NCBI GenBank assembly: GCA_000507305.1
Contig: DF241137.1
Coordinates: 23,750-87,749 of the forward strand
Direction: 5' to 3'
DNA: 64,000 bases
Origin: Breviolum minutum Mf 1.05b.01
Taxonomy: Eukaryota > Sar > Dinophyceae > Suessiales > Symbiodiniaceae
Position numbers and translations under genes: made by a program. Shown one piece after another: positions 54,692 through 64,000 of this stretch; position 1 is the stretch's first letter; each line of letters begins with the position of its first letter. The notes beneath the pieces were generated by a model, which was not told where the DNA came from, did not search any database, and saw only the letters and a list, made by a program, of their open reading frames with translations.

Positions 54692-55065
54692 GTTGGCTTC
54701 CAGTGGGATACCTTCATGGATTCCTCAAAATGGGAGCTCAGGGAACTGTAGCTGTATAATTGCACCCCCCAAAAAAACGGTTTTCTTCCCCAAAGTTTCG
54801 GCAGTTTTTTGAAAAATATGGAACAAATCTTTGTAAACCATGACCTAGAAGAGTATGGAAATGAGAATTATTCCCTCCAAACAAATGACAAATTCAACAA
54901 GAAGTTTTAGTCGAACATATTTTCTAGTTCTATGATGGATCCTATAGGTATTATGATCAATCAAGCAGCACATCACTAGGGGAATCATCTCCCCTAATCC
55001 CATCCTTTCAGATTAACACATACCCAAAGCAGCTGAACGATTCCAAAGTGAAAAATGTTGAAATC

Positions 55066-55179
55066 CTGTTGATGGTTCAGAAATCCGGCCAACCAGTTCA
55101 GGTTAGCAGTTTATCACATCATTTGCAAGGGTTTTATACATCCCAGGCGGTGATCGCCGGATGTCTTCCATCAACAGTC
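55066..55179 (-). mobile_element. Family E MITE
   Basis: CTGTTGATGGTTCAGAAATC and GGATGTCTTCCATCAACAG; core CATCCCAGGCGGTGATC. Confidence 0.85.
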
Positions 55180-56318
55180 CTCAGTTTTTTTTGTTGGATT
55201 TTTTTTGTCACCCTTCAAACAATCATCACCTTAATTCTCCAATAAGACTTCTGGTGGAAGAGCCTTCTTTAACAAGAAAACCCAAGTCGGGTACATCTTT
55301 TTTAACTGAAAAATTTACCCTTCAACAAAGACACAAAACATGTGAATACAACTTCACCCCTGCATCCACCCTGAGAAATCCCCATTTACTTTGACCTTCA
55401 AAGGGACATTTTAAATCTTTTAAAGGTACATCATTGCTTGGAATTGTTTAAGAGTGGTATAAATGAATGGAAACCATGAAACGTAATGGCTAGGTATAGC
55501 GTTGTTGATGAACGTTGATGAACGATCAATGGTGCAATATTTCATCGTTGGGACATCCCTTTATGGTGTCGAGTTTCCACCATTTTTCACCATTTTTCCA
55601 CAAACTGCTTGGTAGCCCTAGCATCCCTCCAGGTCGTTGAAAGGTAGGAGCACCAGCACCAATGCCAGGTAACTCAGCAACACGGCCTGGTGGATAAAAT
55701 CCAAGATTCGTGGGCGGACCTCCCTGGATGCAGTGATTTAAAGTAGGGGTGACCCATAACTTCACCACCTAGTTCAGGGTGAAATAACCATGAAGTTTAA
55801 TCCCCCAATGGTTACCAAATAAAATCCAATTCAGAAGGGATTTTTTTGGTTATAACACCTCCATGGGGGGATTTTTTTTGTATATCCTAATCTGAGGCAA
55901 TCATCCAACCCCTATGGTCACTCCTAGTGGCCATGGAGTTGGGAATCTTAGGGTCACTCTGACTGCCCTCAGGGACAACCATTGGATTTTTCCTGGCCCT
56001 CAGCTGGGAATCTCAATCCTATGGTCACTCAAACATGTCAATCCTATGGTCACTCAAAAATTTTAATCCTACAGTCACTCATAATATCTCATAATCCTAA
56101 TGATGACTTCAAAAACAAATGCCACCATAACTGCAAAATCAAAAGGTTTGACTCCATCAAGGCCCCAATTGTTTTTTCCTCAGTATGAATGAAGCTGATC
56201 CACTGTGGAAATTTTCAATTTTGTGAAGGCAAGGATTGGCAAAATCACGTGAACATCTGAGTAACATCTGAAGAACTCCAAGTAGTATGTGCCTTGCCTG
56301 CAATGAGATGATGATTCA
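55180..56318. other. Element-free stretch
   Basis: A loose repeat of CCTATGGTCACTC (55910, 55943 region, 56018, 56047) with variants is visible at 55905-56090. An 80-codon minus frame (55526-55768) is unsupported. Confidence 0.35.
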
Positions 56319-56682
56319 TACCCTCCAGGGAACTAACATATCCCACCTGGGGAAAAGGAACATCATCTTCAAAATGCCATTTTTGGGGGATATGTTAGTT
56401 CCCTGGAGGGTATGGCTTTTACCGCATATCCTTTTGATCCTTTGTCTCTTGTTTTGGGGCATCAAACTTTACTGAGCTGTGGCGAAAAGGCAGCTGGTGT
56501 GGCCGTCCATTGGGTGTTGCTTCACCTCAGTCTGTGGATGCTCCATCCAAGACCTTTTGTTGTTTTCGGCTCTCCTTGAGTACCATGACCAACATCACAT
56601 GGTATGCTGCCCAAAGGTCTTCACCAAAATACAAGGAGATAAGGAGTCTCCCCCGGATGTTTGCATAGGTCTGCAGAAATGA
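56287..56682 (+). CDS. Exon-like region interrupted by family D (tentative)
   Basis: If the D element and one TA are removed, a plus frame stays open from before 56287 for more than 60 codons, including TAYPFDPLSLVLGHQTLLSC. A second phase (HMVCCPKVFTKIQGDKESPP) follows to TGA at 56680 and could be joined by an intron with GTGTTG near 56507 and TCTCCTTGAG near 56579. No family recognised. Frames of this length occur by chance. Confidence 0.17.
56319..56412 (+). mobile_element. Family D MITE, perfect ends
   Basis: TACCCTCCAGGGAACTAACA then TATCC at the left; GGATATGTTAGTTCCCTGGA then GGGTA at the right: a 25-base perfect inverted repeat. TA ends. Confidence 0.97.
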
Positions 56683-57017
56683 AGGGTGGCTCAGCACGGT
56701 CAGCACATCACATTTGGGAAGAAGCCACTCTCACGCATTTTATCGTGGCATGCTGCATGTGTAAGTTCCACAATCATGACTCAGATGGCAAACCCTAACC
56801 TTAGATGCTAACAAGGCACTGTGCCGTGGCAATTTGTGTTGCAGCCGATACTCCCATACTTTTGGCATATCAGTGGCCAGGACATTTATTTTTTGATCGT
56901 AGGGGCCCAACTTCAGCTGCTAACGGTGTTGAAAGCCCTCGTTGGTTATATAGGGATGGTCACTTAACCTTTGGAAGGGTCACGAAAAACCATGCCAAAG
57001 AGGTCACACAGTATTTC
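56683..57017. other. Element-free stretch
   Basis: Only the start of a 137-codon plus frame (56805-57218) that runs into the A element at 57018, so it is not a gene as it stands. Confidence 0.35.
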
Positions 57018-57115
57018 TGGTTGGGGGTTTCAACCCATTTGAAAAATATGAGTCAAACTGGGAATCTTCCCCAAATGGGGGTGAAAATTAAAAAATATTT
57101 GAAACCACCACCTAG
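57018..57115 (+). mobile_element. Family A element, full length
   Basis: TGGTTGGGGGTTTCAACCC and TTGAAACCACCACCTAG. Target ATTTC / AATTT partial. Confidence 0.87.
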
Positions 57116-57688
57116 AATTTTAAGGATCAACATGGGTTTCAAAAAAATCCGGAGTACCTGGCAATTCCTATTGCCCTTATTGGGGATGGTGGAAGTCAAG
57201 TTTTTCCCCCACCGTTAGGTTGGGTGAAGTTTTCCGTGACCTCCGTTCCGATAAACGGATGAAGAACTAGGTTACGAATTGAACCGCCTGGGAGGGGGAT
57301 TCTGACAATATTTTGTTTGTTATGATTCTCCCTCAAAAACTGGGGTAGTATGAGAATCCCGTCACATTTTTTGGTAAAACAAGCAACCGTTTTTTCTTTG
57401 AACATTGCTCACCTGTAAATTGTTGATGGTTTCGTGGCTTCAGTGTTTTTTTTGGTGCGCCCTCAGTGGAGGTTGAGACGAAGATATGGCTTGATAAACC
57501 TCGAAACCTCAAGGGGATTGCCCCCTCCTTTCCGTTGGCACCAGGATCCGCTTCGCATCTTGATGTCAGGTTCTTGGGGGTTGGTGTTGATGGGAAGTGG
57601 GATAGGTCCCATGGTTGTGCTGTCGTAGTAGGTGTCTCTTGAGGCAAATTTCTAAACACTGTAGTAGTTGATAATGAAGCTTGCAACT

Positions 57689-57784
57689 GAGCTTGTGGTT
57701 TCAATCCCTTTGAAAAAATCTGATCCTCAAAAATGGGGGTACAATCTTCCACAAAAATACTTTATGGTTTAAAAAACACGACCT
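57689..57784 (+). mobile_element. Family A element, decayed
   Basis: GAGCTTGTGGTTTCAATCCC, GATCCTCAAAAATGGGGGTA. Right arm not recognisable. Confidence 0.55.
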
Positions 57785-58012
57785 AAACCCCATTTTGTTT
57801 TTCTTTTTGGATACCTAGCCTTGACACGCCACGGTGGGCCACTTAAAAAATACCCGACCGGTTTTGAATTGTCTGCTCCGTTTTCCGATTCCATGCCTCG
57901 TAGGGAACCCAACGCGCCCAAGATCACACAATACATGAAATACCTGGCTGGCCACCATGCTTAGCACTTAGCATCTAGCTAAGGCTGGCAATAAAATAGC
58001 CAACGTTCAATT

Positions 58013-58115
58013 CATGGCTGGTCAACCTACCCCCTCCTAAGGTACCCCCCTCTAGAAATAAGGGTTTAATAGCCGGCCTTATTAAGGGAAATCAATGGTA
58101 GGTTGACCAGCCATG
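58013..58115. mobile_element. Family P hairpin element
   Basis: CATGGCTGGTCAACCTACC and GGTAGGTTGACCAGCCATG are exact inverted copies; interior AGAAATAAGGGTTTAATAGC as at 18320. Confidence 0.92.
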
Positions 58116-58339
58116 ATCAATGGAAAGTGAACATAGGAATTTTAAGTTGATTCTGCCACCTGAGTTTAAAGTCCATTTATAAACGAGGAGGATTCCCTTA
58201 CCTATCCCACCAAGTTGAATTCTTCGTTCATAGATTTCATAGCTTACATTATGGGCTGAAACACCTCAATTTTGGAACTGTGGAATTCCGTGAGAACAAA
58301 TTGTTTTTTGGCTAAGATGGTGTTTAAATTTACTTTCAA

Positions 58340-58440
58340 GGTGGGCCCCGGATCCAGTTCTAAATGGAGAGATAACCCCTATGAGTAGGGTTAAATCACG
58401 AGTTACCAATTTATGTTCGGCCATTTATAGGGGCCCCATG
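58340..58440 (-). repeat. Family O repeat, reverse orientation
   Basis: GGTGGGCCCCGGATCC, TTCGGCCATTTATAGGGGCC. Confidence 0.72.
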
Positions 58441-58462
58441 TCACTCTATTTATAACGATAGG

Positions 58463-58621
58463 CTCGGGCCACGAAAAAAAAATCTCGGATACTTTCCATT
58501 GAAATACTGGTTGGTTAAAAGGGATCCTTATAATTTAATGGGTTAATATAATCCCCATATAACTGGGTAGGATTTCATCCCATACATACCCTAACCAACC
58601 AGGGCCCTTTCTTCATTGCTT
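58463..58621 (+). repeat. Family G repeat, most complete
   Basis: GGCCACGAAAAAAAAATC, ACTTTCCATTGAAATACTGG, TAATATAATCCCCATATAAC, ACATACCCTAACCAACCAGG, TTCATTGCT. Confidence 0.87.
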
Positions 58622-59487
58622 ATGTGTTCTTAGTGATTACTGTACTGTGGCAGCACTTGTGTCGCACCAGCATCACACTTGGTGGAAGTTGTGGCCATCC
58701 TCCTCATAGCCCGGTGCATCTCCTCAATGCAACCTCCTCTCACGAGCCGCCCGCCAACTTGGCAGCGTCATCTCGGCATCCATTTTTTACGCAGGTTTTT
58801 ACCAAAGAGATGACATGAAGATGGCTTCATGTTCCCTAATCTTCGGGGGTGAAGATCGAAAATTTGCTCTTAAAAAAAAAGAGGATCATCCCAGGACTTG
58901 TATGTAGAAACCACCACTTTTTCCGGACACTTTTTCCGCGTTGGTCAGATCATCTCGGCGTAGCGGAAATGACTGGCACCAAGAAAGCGTCCACGATCTG
59001 TCGCTATGGATGATAGCGAAGCAGTCCACATCAGAGACCTGGTGGCATTGTCCCTTTGCATTGCAAATCGAATCCACGCTTTTTTCGCGTCTTTGATGTC
59101 TTTGTATTCTGCCTCGTGCTCAAAGTTCTGGATCTTTGTCTTCGTTAGGGGTATGATCACCCCTGGTTATTCACCACGTATCCAAGTCATGGGATGATTC
59201 TCCAAGTAGGTTGAGTTTTACCCTCCACACCCCCCAAACAAATCACGACATTGCCACCCAATCTGGATAATTTAAGCACCCCTGAAAGCACCTATCACAA
59301 GGTACAACTATGGTTATGACTGGAATTATGTCATCCATGGTTCCTTTGCCCTTCAACCCCCCCAACAAAATCCCATCATTGCAACACCCCCCCTCAAAAC
59401 ACAACGACATGGCAGGTGACATGAAGATTCCTCCGCGAAGGAGGTTGGAGATAGGTCCAGGCCTGGAGATTTCGGGAAGTTTGAGCT
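58622..59487. other. Element-poor stretch
   Basis: Minus frame 58945-59160 (71 codons) includes EAEYKDIKDAKKAWIRFAMQ and looks exon-like, but a plus frame is open opposite. TGATTCTCCAAGTA near 59195 is an I-family arm remnant. Confidence 0.3.
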
Positions 59488-59557
59488 TGTCAGATTTCAT
59501 CATGTCCCCAAGGTAGGGATAAGAAATCCAAAAAAAATGTTTCAAAATACCACCTAG
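59488..59557 (+). mobile_element. Family A element, right half
   Basis: GTCAGATTTCATCATGTCCC, AAGGTAGGGATAAGAAATCC, CAAAATACCACCTAG. Confidence 0.65.
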
Positions 59558-59795
59558 CTAGTGGTTCATGTTGGTTTGTTGAGCCTACGACTACTTTAGG
59601 AATATCTTGTTACTTGCTTCCTTACCAAGTGAGTAGGTTTTGGTTGGAATTTTCACCATGCTATTGAAGAGCGATTGCATCCTGGGAATGGGCCTTCCAG
59701 CATTTTTGAGGAAGAAACATCCTTTCAAAGTGAGCTTATTCCTTCATCGAGAGGGTGCTTCCAATAATCGAATAGGAAGCTCCAAAACCCAAGTT

Positions 59796-59922
59796 TAGCC
59801 TGAAACTAACAGCAACTTTACTCCTGAAAATAGATGGGACTGGAAGACGATCCGGCTTCCTTTTTGGGGCGTTAAACGGCCTATTCTCAGGGGCGTTGGG
59901 CCTTTTGTTTTAGGGAGGGTAG
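59796..59922 (+). mobile_element. Family B MITE
   Basis: TAGCCTGAAACTAACAG and TTGTTTTAGGGAGGGTA; core GATGGGACTGGAAGACGATC, forward. Confidence 0.77.
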
Positions 59923-60317
59923 TTAACGGAGTTGTAACATGTCCTTGCCTTAGAGGATGGGATTCCCACAGTCATTTTCATGAACATAGGGCCTCACATC
60001 ACTCCCTCCATTTTAGGCAAACCAAAACGTGGATTTATTGGATTTTTTCCAACCCATCCTAATAAACAAACGTTTGATGGAAGAACTCCTTTTCACACTA
60101 CCTGTTACATCATCTATCGAAAACCTATCGAAAACATGTGCAGATTCTTCAGCCACTAAGATGTGCTGATTGAAACCTGTGGGGCTGGCTATTATGGCTC
60201 GGGATTTTAAATACCCTCAGGTCTGTAACGCCCCCTTCCGTTCACAACTGCTGCTCACCAAATGAAGCATCCAACAGTCTGGTGTATATATCCCGAATCC
60301 CATGAAAACTCCACTCA

Positions 60318-60426
60318 TACTGTTGATGGAAGAAATCCTGCACCAACTGACATGTATGTAACCATGTAAATAGTTGGATAAACAAACCACTTATCAACCG
60401 GCGCAGGATTTCTTCCATCGACAGTG
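60318..60426 (-). mobile_element. Family E MITE
   Basis: TACTGTTGATGGAAGAAATC and GCAGGATTTCTTCCATCGAC then AGT. Confidence 0.9.
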
Positions 60427-60564
60427 CTCAAGAATTTGAAGTGATGTCCATCCCTGCAGTTTTTGGGACGGTTCCGAAAAAAACACAAAAACCACATCAT
60501 TCTAATTTTTCGGAATCTAGCTTCAGCCTCCACTTTTCTGGGATTTGGGACAGTTTTTGCAGCT

Positions 60565-60656
60565 CCTGAAGTTCCCCGCCCAGCTCGCCCCTTGAAGATC
60601 GTCTTCCAATTTTCATCAATTTTAACAGGGCTTTTTGCTGTTAAATTTCAGGTCAA
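60565..60656. mobile_element. Family B remnant
   Basis: CTCGCCCCTTGAAGATCGTC and TGCTGTTAAATTTCAGG; only inner arms remain. Confidence 0.45.
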
Positions 60657-60796
60657 GTTGGTTTCTCCAATGGTAGGGATGGATTCATCATTTTTCAACC
60701 TATGTAGGTGGCTTCCTCCAAAAAATCCCAAGTATTCCCTCCGGTAAAGCTTAACATGGCCATGCTTCAATCACCAGTCTTAAAGGATACATCAGA

Positions 60797-60900
60797 TACA
60801 CCCCCGAAATTTCATATAGATACCCCAAAATAGCCAGTTTTGAAAGGAGACGCATCTTCCAGACCATGATTTTGGTATCTATCTTAGATTTTCCAGAGTA
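60797..60900 (-). mobile_element. Family C MITE, diverged
   Basis: TACACCCCCGAAATTTCATA then TAGATACC; GGTATCTATCTTAGATTTTC then CAGAGTA. TA ends. Confidence 0.77.
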
Positions 60901-61149
60901 AATCATCTTCAAATTGGTTCATCTTTCCAGCCGCTCGTTTTTTGGGGGCCGACTTCCAACTCCAAACTCCCAAAAAAAATCAAGTGGAGGCCCCAACGCC
61001 CCAAAGAATTGAAGAAGGAAGTTCGCAGGGAACCTGGCGCAAAAAATCAATGACTGGCCAATCAACCCCACCTCCCAAGTTGCCCGAAAGAAATAGCGCG
61101 GGGTCCCGAAAAAGATCAGGGCTTATGAAAAACCCATTGGTTTCCCTCA

Positions 61150-61272
61150 ATGGTTTGGGTTGGCGGGTGGTTTGGGATTCGAATCGGGTACCCTTAAATA
61201 ACAATCGATCCCTTTCATAAAGGGATCCCAAATATCCAAACCAGCAACCCAAACCAACAATTTACCATTAGC
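61150..61272 (+). mobile_element. Family K hairpin element
   Basis: ATGGTTTGGGTTGGCGGGTG and AACCCAAACCAACAATTTAC arms; ATCCCTTTCATAAAGGGATC inner hairpin. Confidence 0.82.
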
Positions 61273-61349
61273 TGAATGGTGCTTGTTGGCACACAAACAT
61301 CCTGCTTCTGGTGGGACCCGGAAAACCAATTACAACATGTTTTTTTTCA

Positions 61350-61463
61350 GTAGGGGCCCATAACTCCACTTACGGGGGTGAAAATAACCACAGTTAACCA
61401 TTTATAAGGGCCATTTATAGGGGTTGCAACTCACTCCATTTATAGCTGGGTCCGGGGCCCACC
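61350..61463 (+). repeat. Family O repeat
   Basis: GTAGGGGCCCATAACTCC, GGTGAAAATAACCACAG, GGCCATTTATAGGGG, CCGGGGCCCACC. Confidence 0.78.
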
Positions 61464-61550
61464 TTGTCAAGGTTCATATAGAATACATACTTTCCTTGCA
61501 AGTCGAACACACACCCTCCCGTTTTTGACTTACCATGGCACTGGAATACA

Positions 61551-61655
61551 TACTGTTGATGGAACAAATCCTGCACCACCTGGGATGTATAAAACCCTAA
61601 AAATAATGGGATATTTACCATATCGACTGGTGCACGATTTCTTCCATCATCAGTA
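61551..61655 (+). mobile_element. Family E MITE, full length
   Basis: TACTGTTGATGGAACAAATC and GATTTCTTCCATCATCAGTA; core CACCACCTGGGATGTATAAA. TA ends. Confidence 0.93.
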
Positions 61656-61874
61656 TTTCATTTGATTCCTCATTAGGAAACAATTTTGCATTGATATATT
61701 TGCCCCCCATCAAAAACAACAAAAAGGTGGATCAAAGCCATCCATTTTTTACAACATTTTCAAATTGGGCATCTCAGCCTTTGGGGGATTCATTGATTTT
61801 TTTAGTTCGTGGGAGAACGAATCGATCGATTTCCAGCCCCTCTTCACACAAACCTGGAACTCCAAAACCCACCA

Positions 61875-61960
61875 TTTTTTAATGGATGCAATGGTGAAAC
61901 AACCATTTTGCATGTAAAGATTTGGAACCGTTCAATTGTCAACAAACATTTCAGGTACCT
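61875..61960 (+). repeat. Family H repeat copy 2
   Basis: TTTTTAATGGATGCAATGGT, ATGTAAAGATTTGGAACCG and AACATTTCAGGTACC. AGGTACCTGAAACTTTTG follows near 62059 as an inverted partner. Confidence 0.7.
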
Positions 61961-62534
61961 AAAGTGCAGGTACTCACCTGTATAAGCTGTATGTCAGGGT
62001 TATGTAAGGGAACCACCACCCCCAAAATAGCCTTATAAGGTTCAGTACCTCTATTTTAGGTACCTGAAACTTTTGGTGAAATTGAAACAACCTTTTTATT
62101 CAGTGGATGGCCATCAGGGAACCCATGAAGGTATGAAGTTTCTCTCAGAAAACTTATCTTTCGTTGGATCCAATCAACGGCCTGGCGGCCTGATATTTCG
62201 GATGAAATTTTTGGAGCTTGGTGATGCAAAATCATGAGTCGCAACATGGAGGTTGGGTTCAGGAGGTCTAACCACCATGTTTTTGAGGCATTACATTTCT
62301 TACATAGTCCTTTTTGGAACAGCTACCGCAACATTCTTTGTTTCCATTACAAAAAAAACTGAGGCAAAACTCTTTAGTTTTCTGTTATGCAGGGATTTGG
62401 GGTAACCCACAACTCTCTCTCGCCCTGTCCAAGAAAGGCTAACTGGCCGAGAGTTGGAATTGCCCTTGTTACAGTCAAAATGCGGTCACTGGGAGCCTTC
62501 GGATTCCTCTTCCTGTTCGAGCTCCTCTTCCTGT

Positions 62535-63376
62535 TCATCGCCGTCCTACTGTCTCAGATACGCGAGGAGTTCCTCCACCGCCGTGGACATGATCTGGTGA
62601 TTTGCTATATATGAGGCCATTGCTCGTGTTCTTGGCCCTCTTAGCCACTCTGTTTGGCCCTCCTCGGTCTCCTGTCCCAGTCCCGATCTCGATCATCTCA
62701 AGCAATGTGCTGTCCATTGCCTCTGCAGCCCTGTTGACTGTGATGTTGTCCTTGACCAGCTCATTATCCTCGGTCATCCCATATGCGGCCCCAATACCAG
62801 ACTCGGAGCTGAATCTTGGTTGATGAGGTGGATTTTCATCGACACAAGGTAGGTGCCCAACACTGACAGCAGAGAGACTCCTTGTCGAAGTGCAGCTTGG
62901 CAGGTGCTGTAAAAGAACACTGTGTTCTGACATTGTCAGAGATCTGTGACATATTGGCAAGAGGTCCCCCATGTTTGAAAGCTGCAACCATCATTGATGC
63001 AACAGTGATGTATTCTGAATGAAACTCAGACCCAAATTCCAAGAAACAACTTTTCGGAGACCCTTTTATGTTTGCAGGTCTCATAAATGCATGTTGGAGA
63101 GCAAAAGCCGACATGCAAGCCCGGCGAAGTTGTGGCAGGAGGTGCTTTCTAAGCACTCGTCATGGCCAGTGTTTCTAAATCCTCTGGGCATGTCGCTTGT
63201 TCCAATGTTGTTGCGGTACCGTCAGTAACGCAAGACCTCAGAGCAAAGGCCATGTGTTGATGTTCTGTAGACCTAAACATAAGGCCTTGTTCTATGGCTT
63301 TGTTCAAAGAATTTGCTACTACCAAGCGCCTGACTTTTGTGTCTTTCTCAGAGAAGCTAATCAATGCAGACTCCAC
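62535..63376 (-). CDS. Best protein-coding candidate: three-exon model, function unknown
   Basis: MITE-free, GC-richer island read on minus. Proposed exons: 63376-63157 (ATG GAG TCT GCA), 63062-62864 and 62814-62535 (TGA stop). Introns of 94 bases (GTGCTTAG...ATAAAAG) and 49 bases (GTGTTGGG...ACCAAG) have GT/AG ends, and the model totals 233 codons including stop. Protein-like pieces include VVANSLNKAIEQGLMFRSTE, SEYITVASMMVAAFKHGGPL and TEDNELVKDNITVNRAAEAM. The last resembles a SNARE-type helix only loosely, and no membrane anchor follows. The same DNA is also open through the proposed first intron in another phase, so exon borders are uncertain. No family recognised. Confidence 0.3.
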
Positions 63377-63390
63377 AAGTCATACAAAAC

Positions 63391-63506
63391 TAGTTGGTGG
63401 TTGAACCAAGCCATTTGAAAAAATATGTCCTCGTCAAAAATTGGATCATCTTCCGACCAAGGTTCGGGGTGAAAATTCCAAAAATATTTGAGTTGCCACC
63501 ACCCAG
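63391..63506 (+). mobile_element. Family A element, full length (GAGTTGCC subtype)
   Basis: TAGTTGGTGGTTGAACC, AAGGTTCGGGGTGAAAA, GAGTTGCCACCACCCAG. Perfect target duplication AAAAC. It begins 14 bases beyond the candidate gene's ATG. Confidence 0.93.
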
Positions 63507-63774
63507 AAAACCATGGCAGGCGTTACTGCACCATCATCAAGGTAGAAGCCTGTCGACCTGACGGGCACCCAACAAATGATGGGCTTCCCCCAAAAAATTG
63601 TAGAAAGGGGGGGGCTGGGGTATACATAGGGTATAGGGTATCTTGTCACCTAATTCATTCTAGCAAATTTTCCACCAAAAAAACTTTTCACGCCACCTCA
63701 TTTGTTTTCTAGATATTTTATGTGGTCAGCTTATTCATTATGTATTTGCATAATCCCAAACTTTATGTGGTGTC

Positions 63775-64000
63775 TTATCCGATAAATTTTGTAGAATTGT
63801 AACCCCTATATTTTACAGTCTTTGATGTTTTAGTGTTTGTGTGGGTGTTTATTTGATTTTTATTTTCTATCATTGTATAAAGTTTTCTTATTCTTTTTTC
63901 AGTTGTATTAGGGAACTCTTTAATTAGACATTCTATTGCTCTTTTGTCTAACCATTCTGAAAAATCTTTTTGATTCATCTCTGTCTCAATGCTTATACAC
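63775..64000 (-). CDS. Partial open frame in an AT-rich segment, runs off the window
   Basis: Minus frame open from the window end (64000) to a TAA at 63775-63777, 74 codons, with an ATG at 63976-63978. It is Lys/Asn/Thr/Ile-rich, for example DKRAIECLIKEFPNTTEKRI then RKLYTMIENKNQ. Base composition differs sharply from the rest: bases 63841-63900 have only 13 G or C. An AT-rich sequence should contain many stops, so an open frame here is more telling than elsewhere. It could be the edge of an inserted AT-rich element or a gene of foreign origin; the product is unknown. Confidence 0.4.
   Translation of the reverse strand, partial: CISIETEMNQKDFSEWLDKRAIECLIKEFPNTTEKRIRKLYTMIENKNQINTHTNTKTSKTVKYRGYNSTKFIG

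Noticed and set aside
62640-62790. SNARE-like helix on minus (AAEAMDSTLLEMIEIG)
   Set aside because: The continuing heptads need a phase change and there is no hydrophobic anchor afterwards on that strand.

Overview
This 64 kb window looks like repeat-rich nuclear DNA from a eukaryote with a large genome. There are no bacterial-style gene arrays, no ribosome-binding sites and no long open frames outside simple repeats. I see no rRNA or tRNA gene, and no reverse transcriptase or other virus-derived gene. The clade cannot be fixed from the sequence; a unicellular alga or other protist is my guess. Outside simple repeats the longest open frames are about 150-160 codons, which is about what chance gives in this much DNA. 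Exon calls are therefore tentative.

Layout. Bases 1-2418 are tandem-repeat DNA in three arrays: a 47-base unit, a 71-94-base unit, and about 1.3 kb of a degenerate 21-base unit. From 2419 to about 4600 the DNA is mostly unique, with a degenerate dispersed motif. From 4684 to 7900 lie long triplet arrays (TTG, GAA, GAT), an 822-base assembly gap, and a tandem duplication of about 0.6 kb whose copies each end in a triplet array. From about 8.5 kb to 63.5 kb the DNA is peppered with roughly 75 short elements or fragments of about 90-160 bases, most with terminal inverted repeats. These are non-autonomous, MITE-like elements; no transposase is visible.

Element families (my labels). Family A is about 95-115 bases with ends like TAGTTGGTGG and CCACCCAG. 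It has recognisable 4-5-base target duplications, and nearly all copies (24 of 25 read) point the same way. Families B, C, D, E, I and N all begin and end at the dinucleotide TA, as Tc1/mariner-related Stowaway-type MITEs do. B occurs in both orientations. F, G, H, J, K, L, M, O, P, Q, S and U are smaller families or single long hairpins. Some TA families are joined end to end, sharing one TA. One D copy has a CTAA microsatellite grown inside its arm.

Possible genes are confined to element-poor islands: 15.7-15.9, 22.0-22.2, 23.1-23.4, 33.9-34.6, 35.2-35.6, 42.6-43.0, 56.3-56.7 and 62.5-63.4 kb. None matches a protein family I recognise. The last 300 bases (from about 63.7 kb) are much more AT-rich and carry an open frame that runs off the window end on the minus strand. 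This may be the edge of a different kind of DNA.

The most interesting hypothesis is that family A behaves as an intron-like (introner) element. It combines a strong orientation bias, short target duplications, a GT near its left end and a CAG/TAG at its right end. This is inference; RNA data would decide it.
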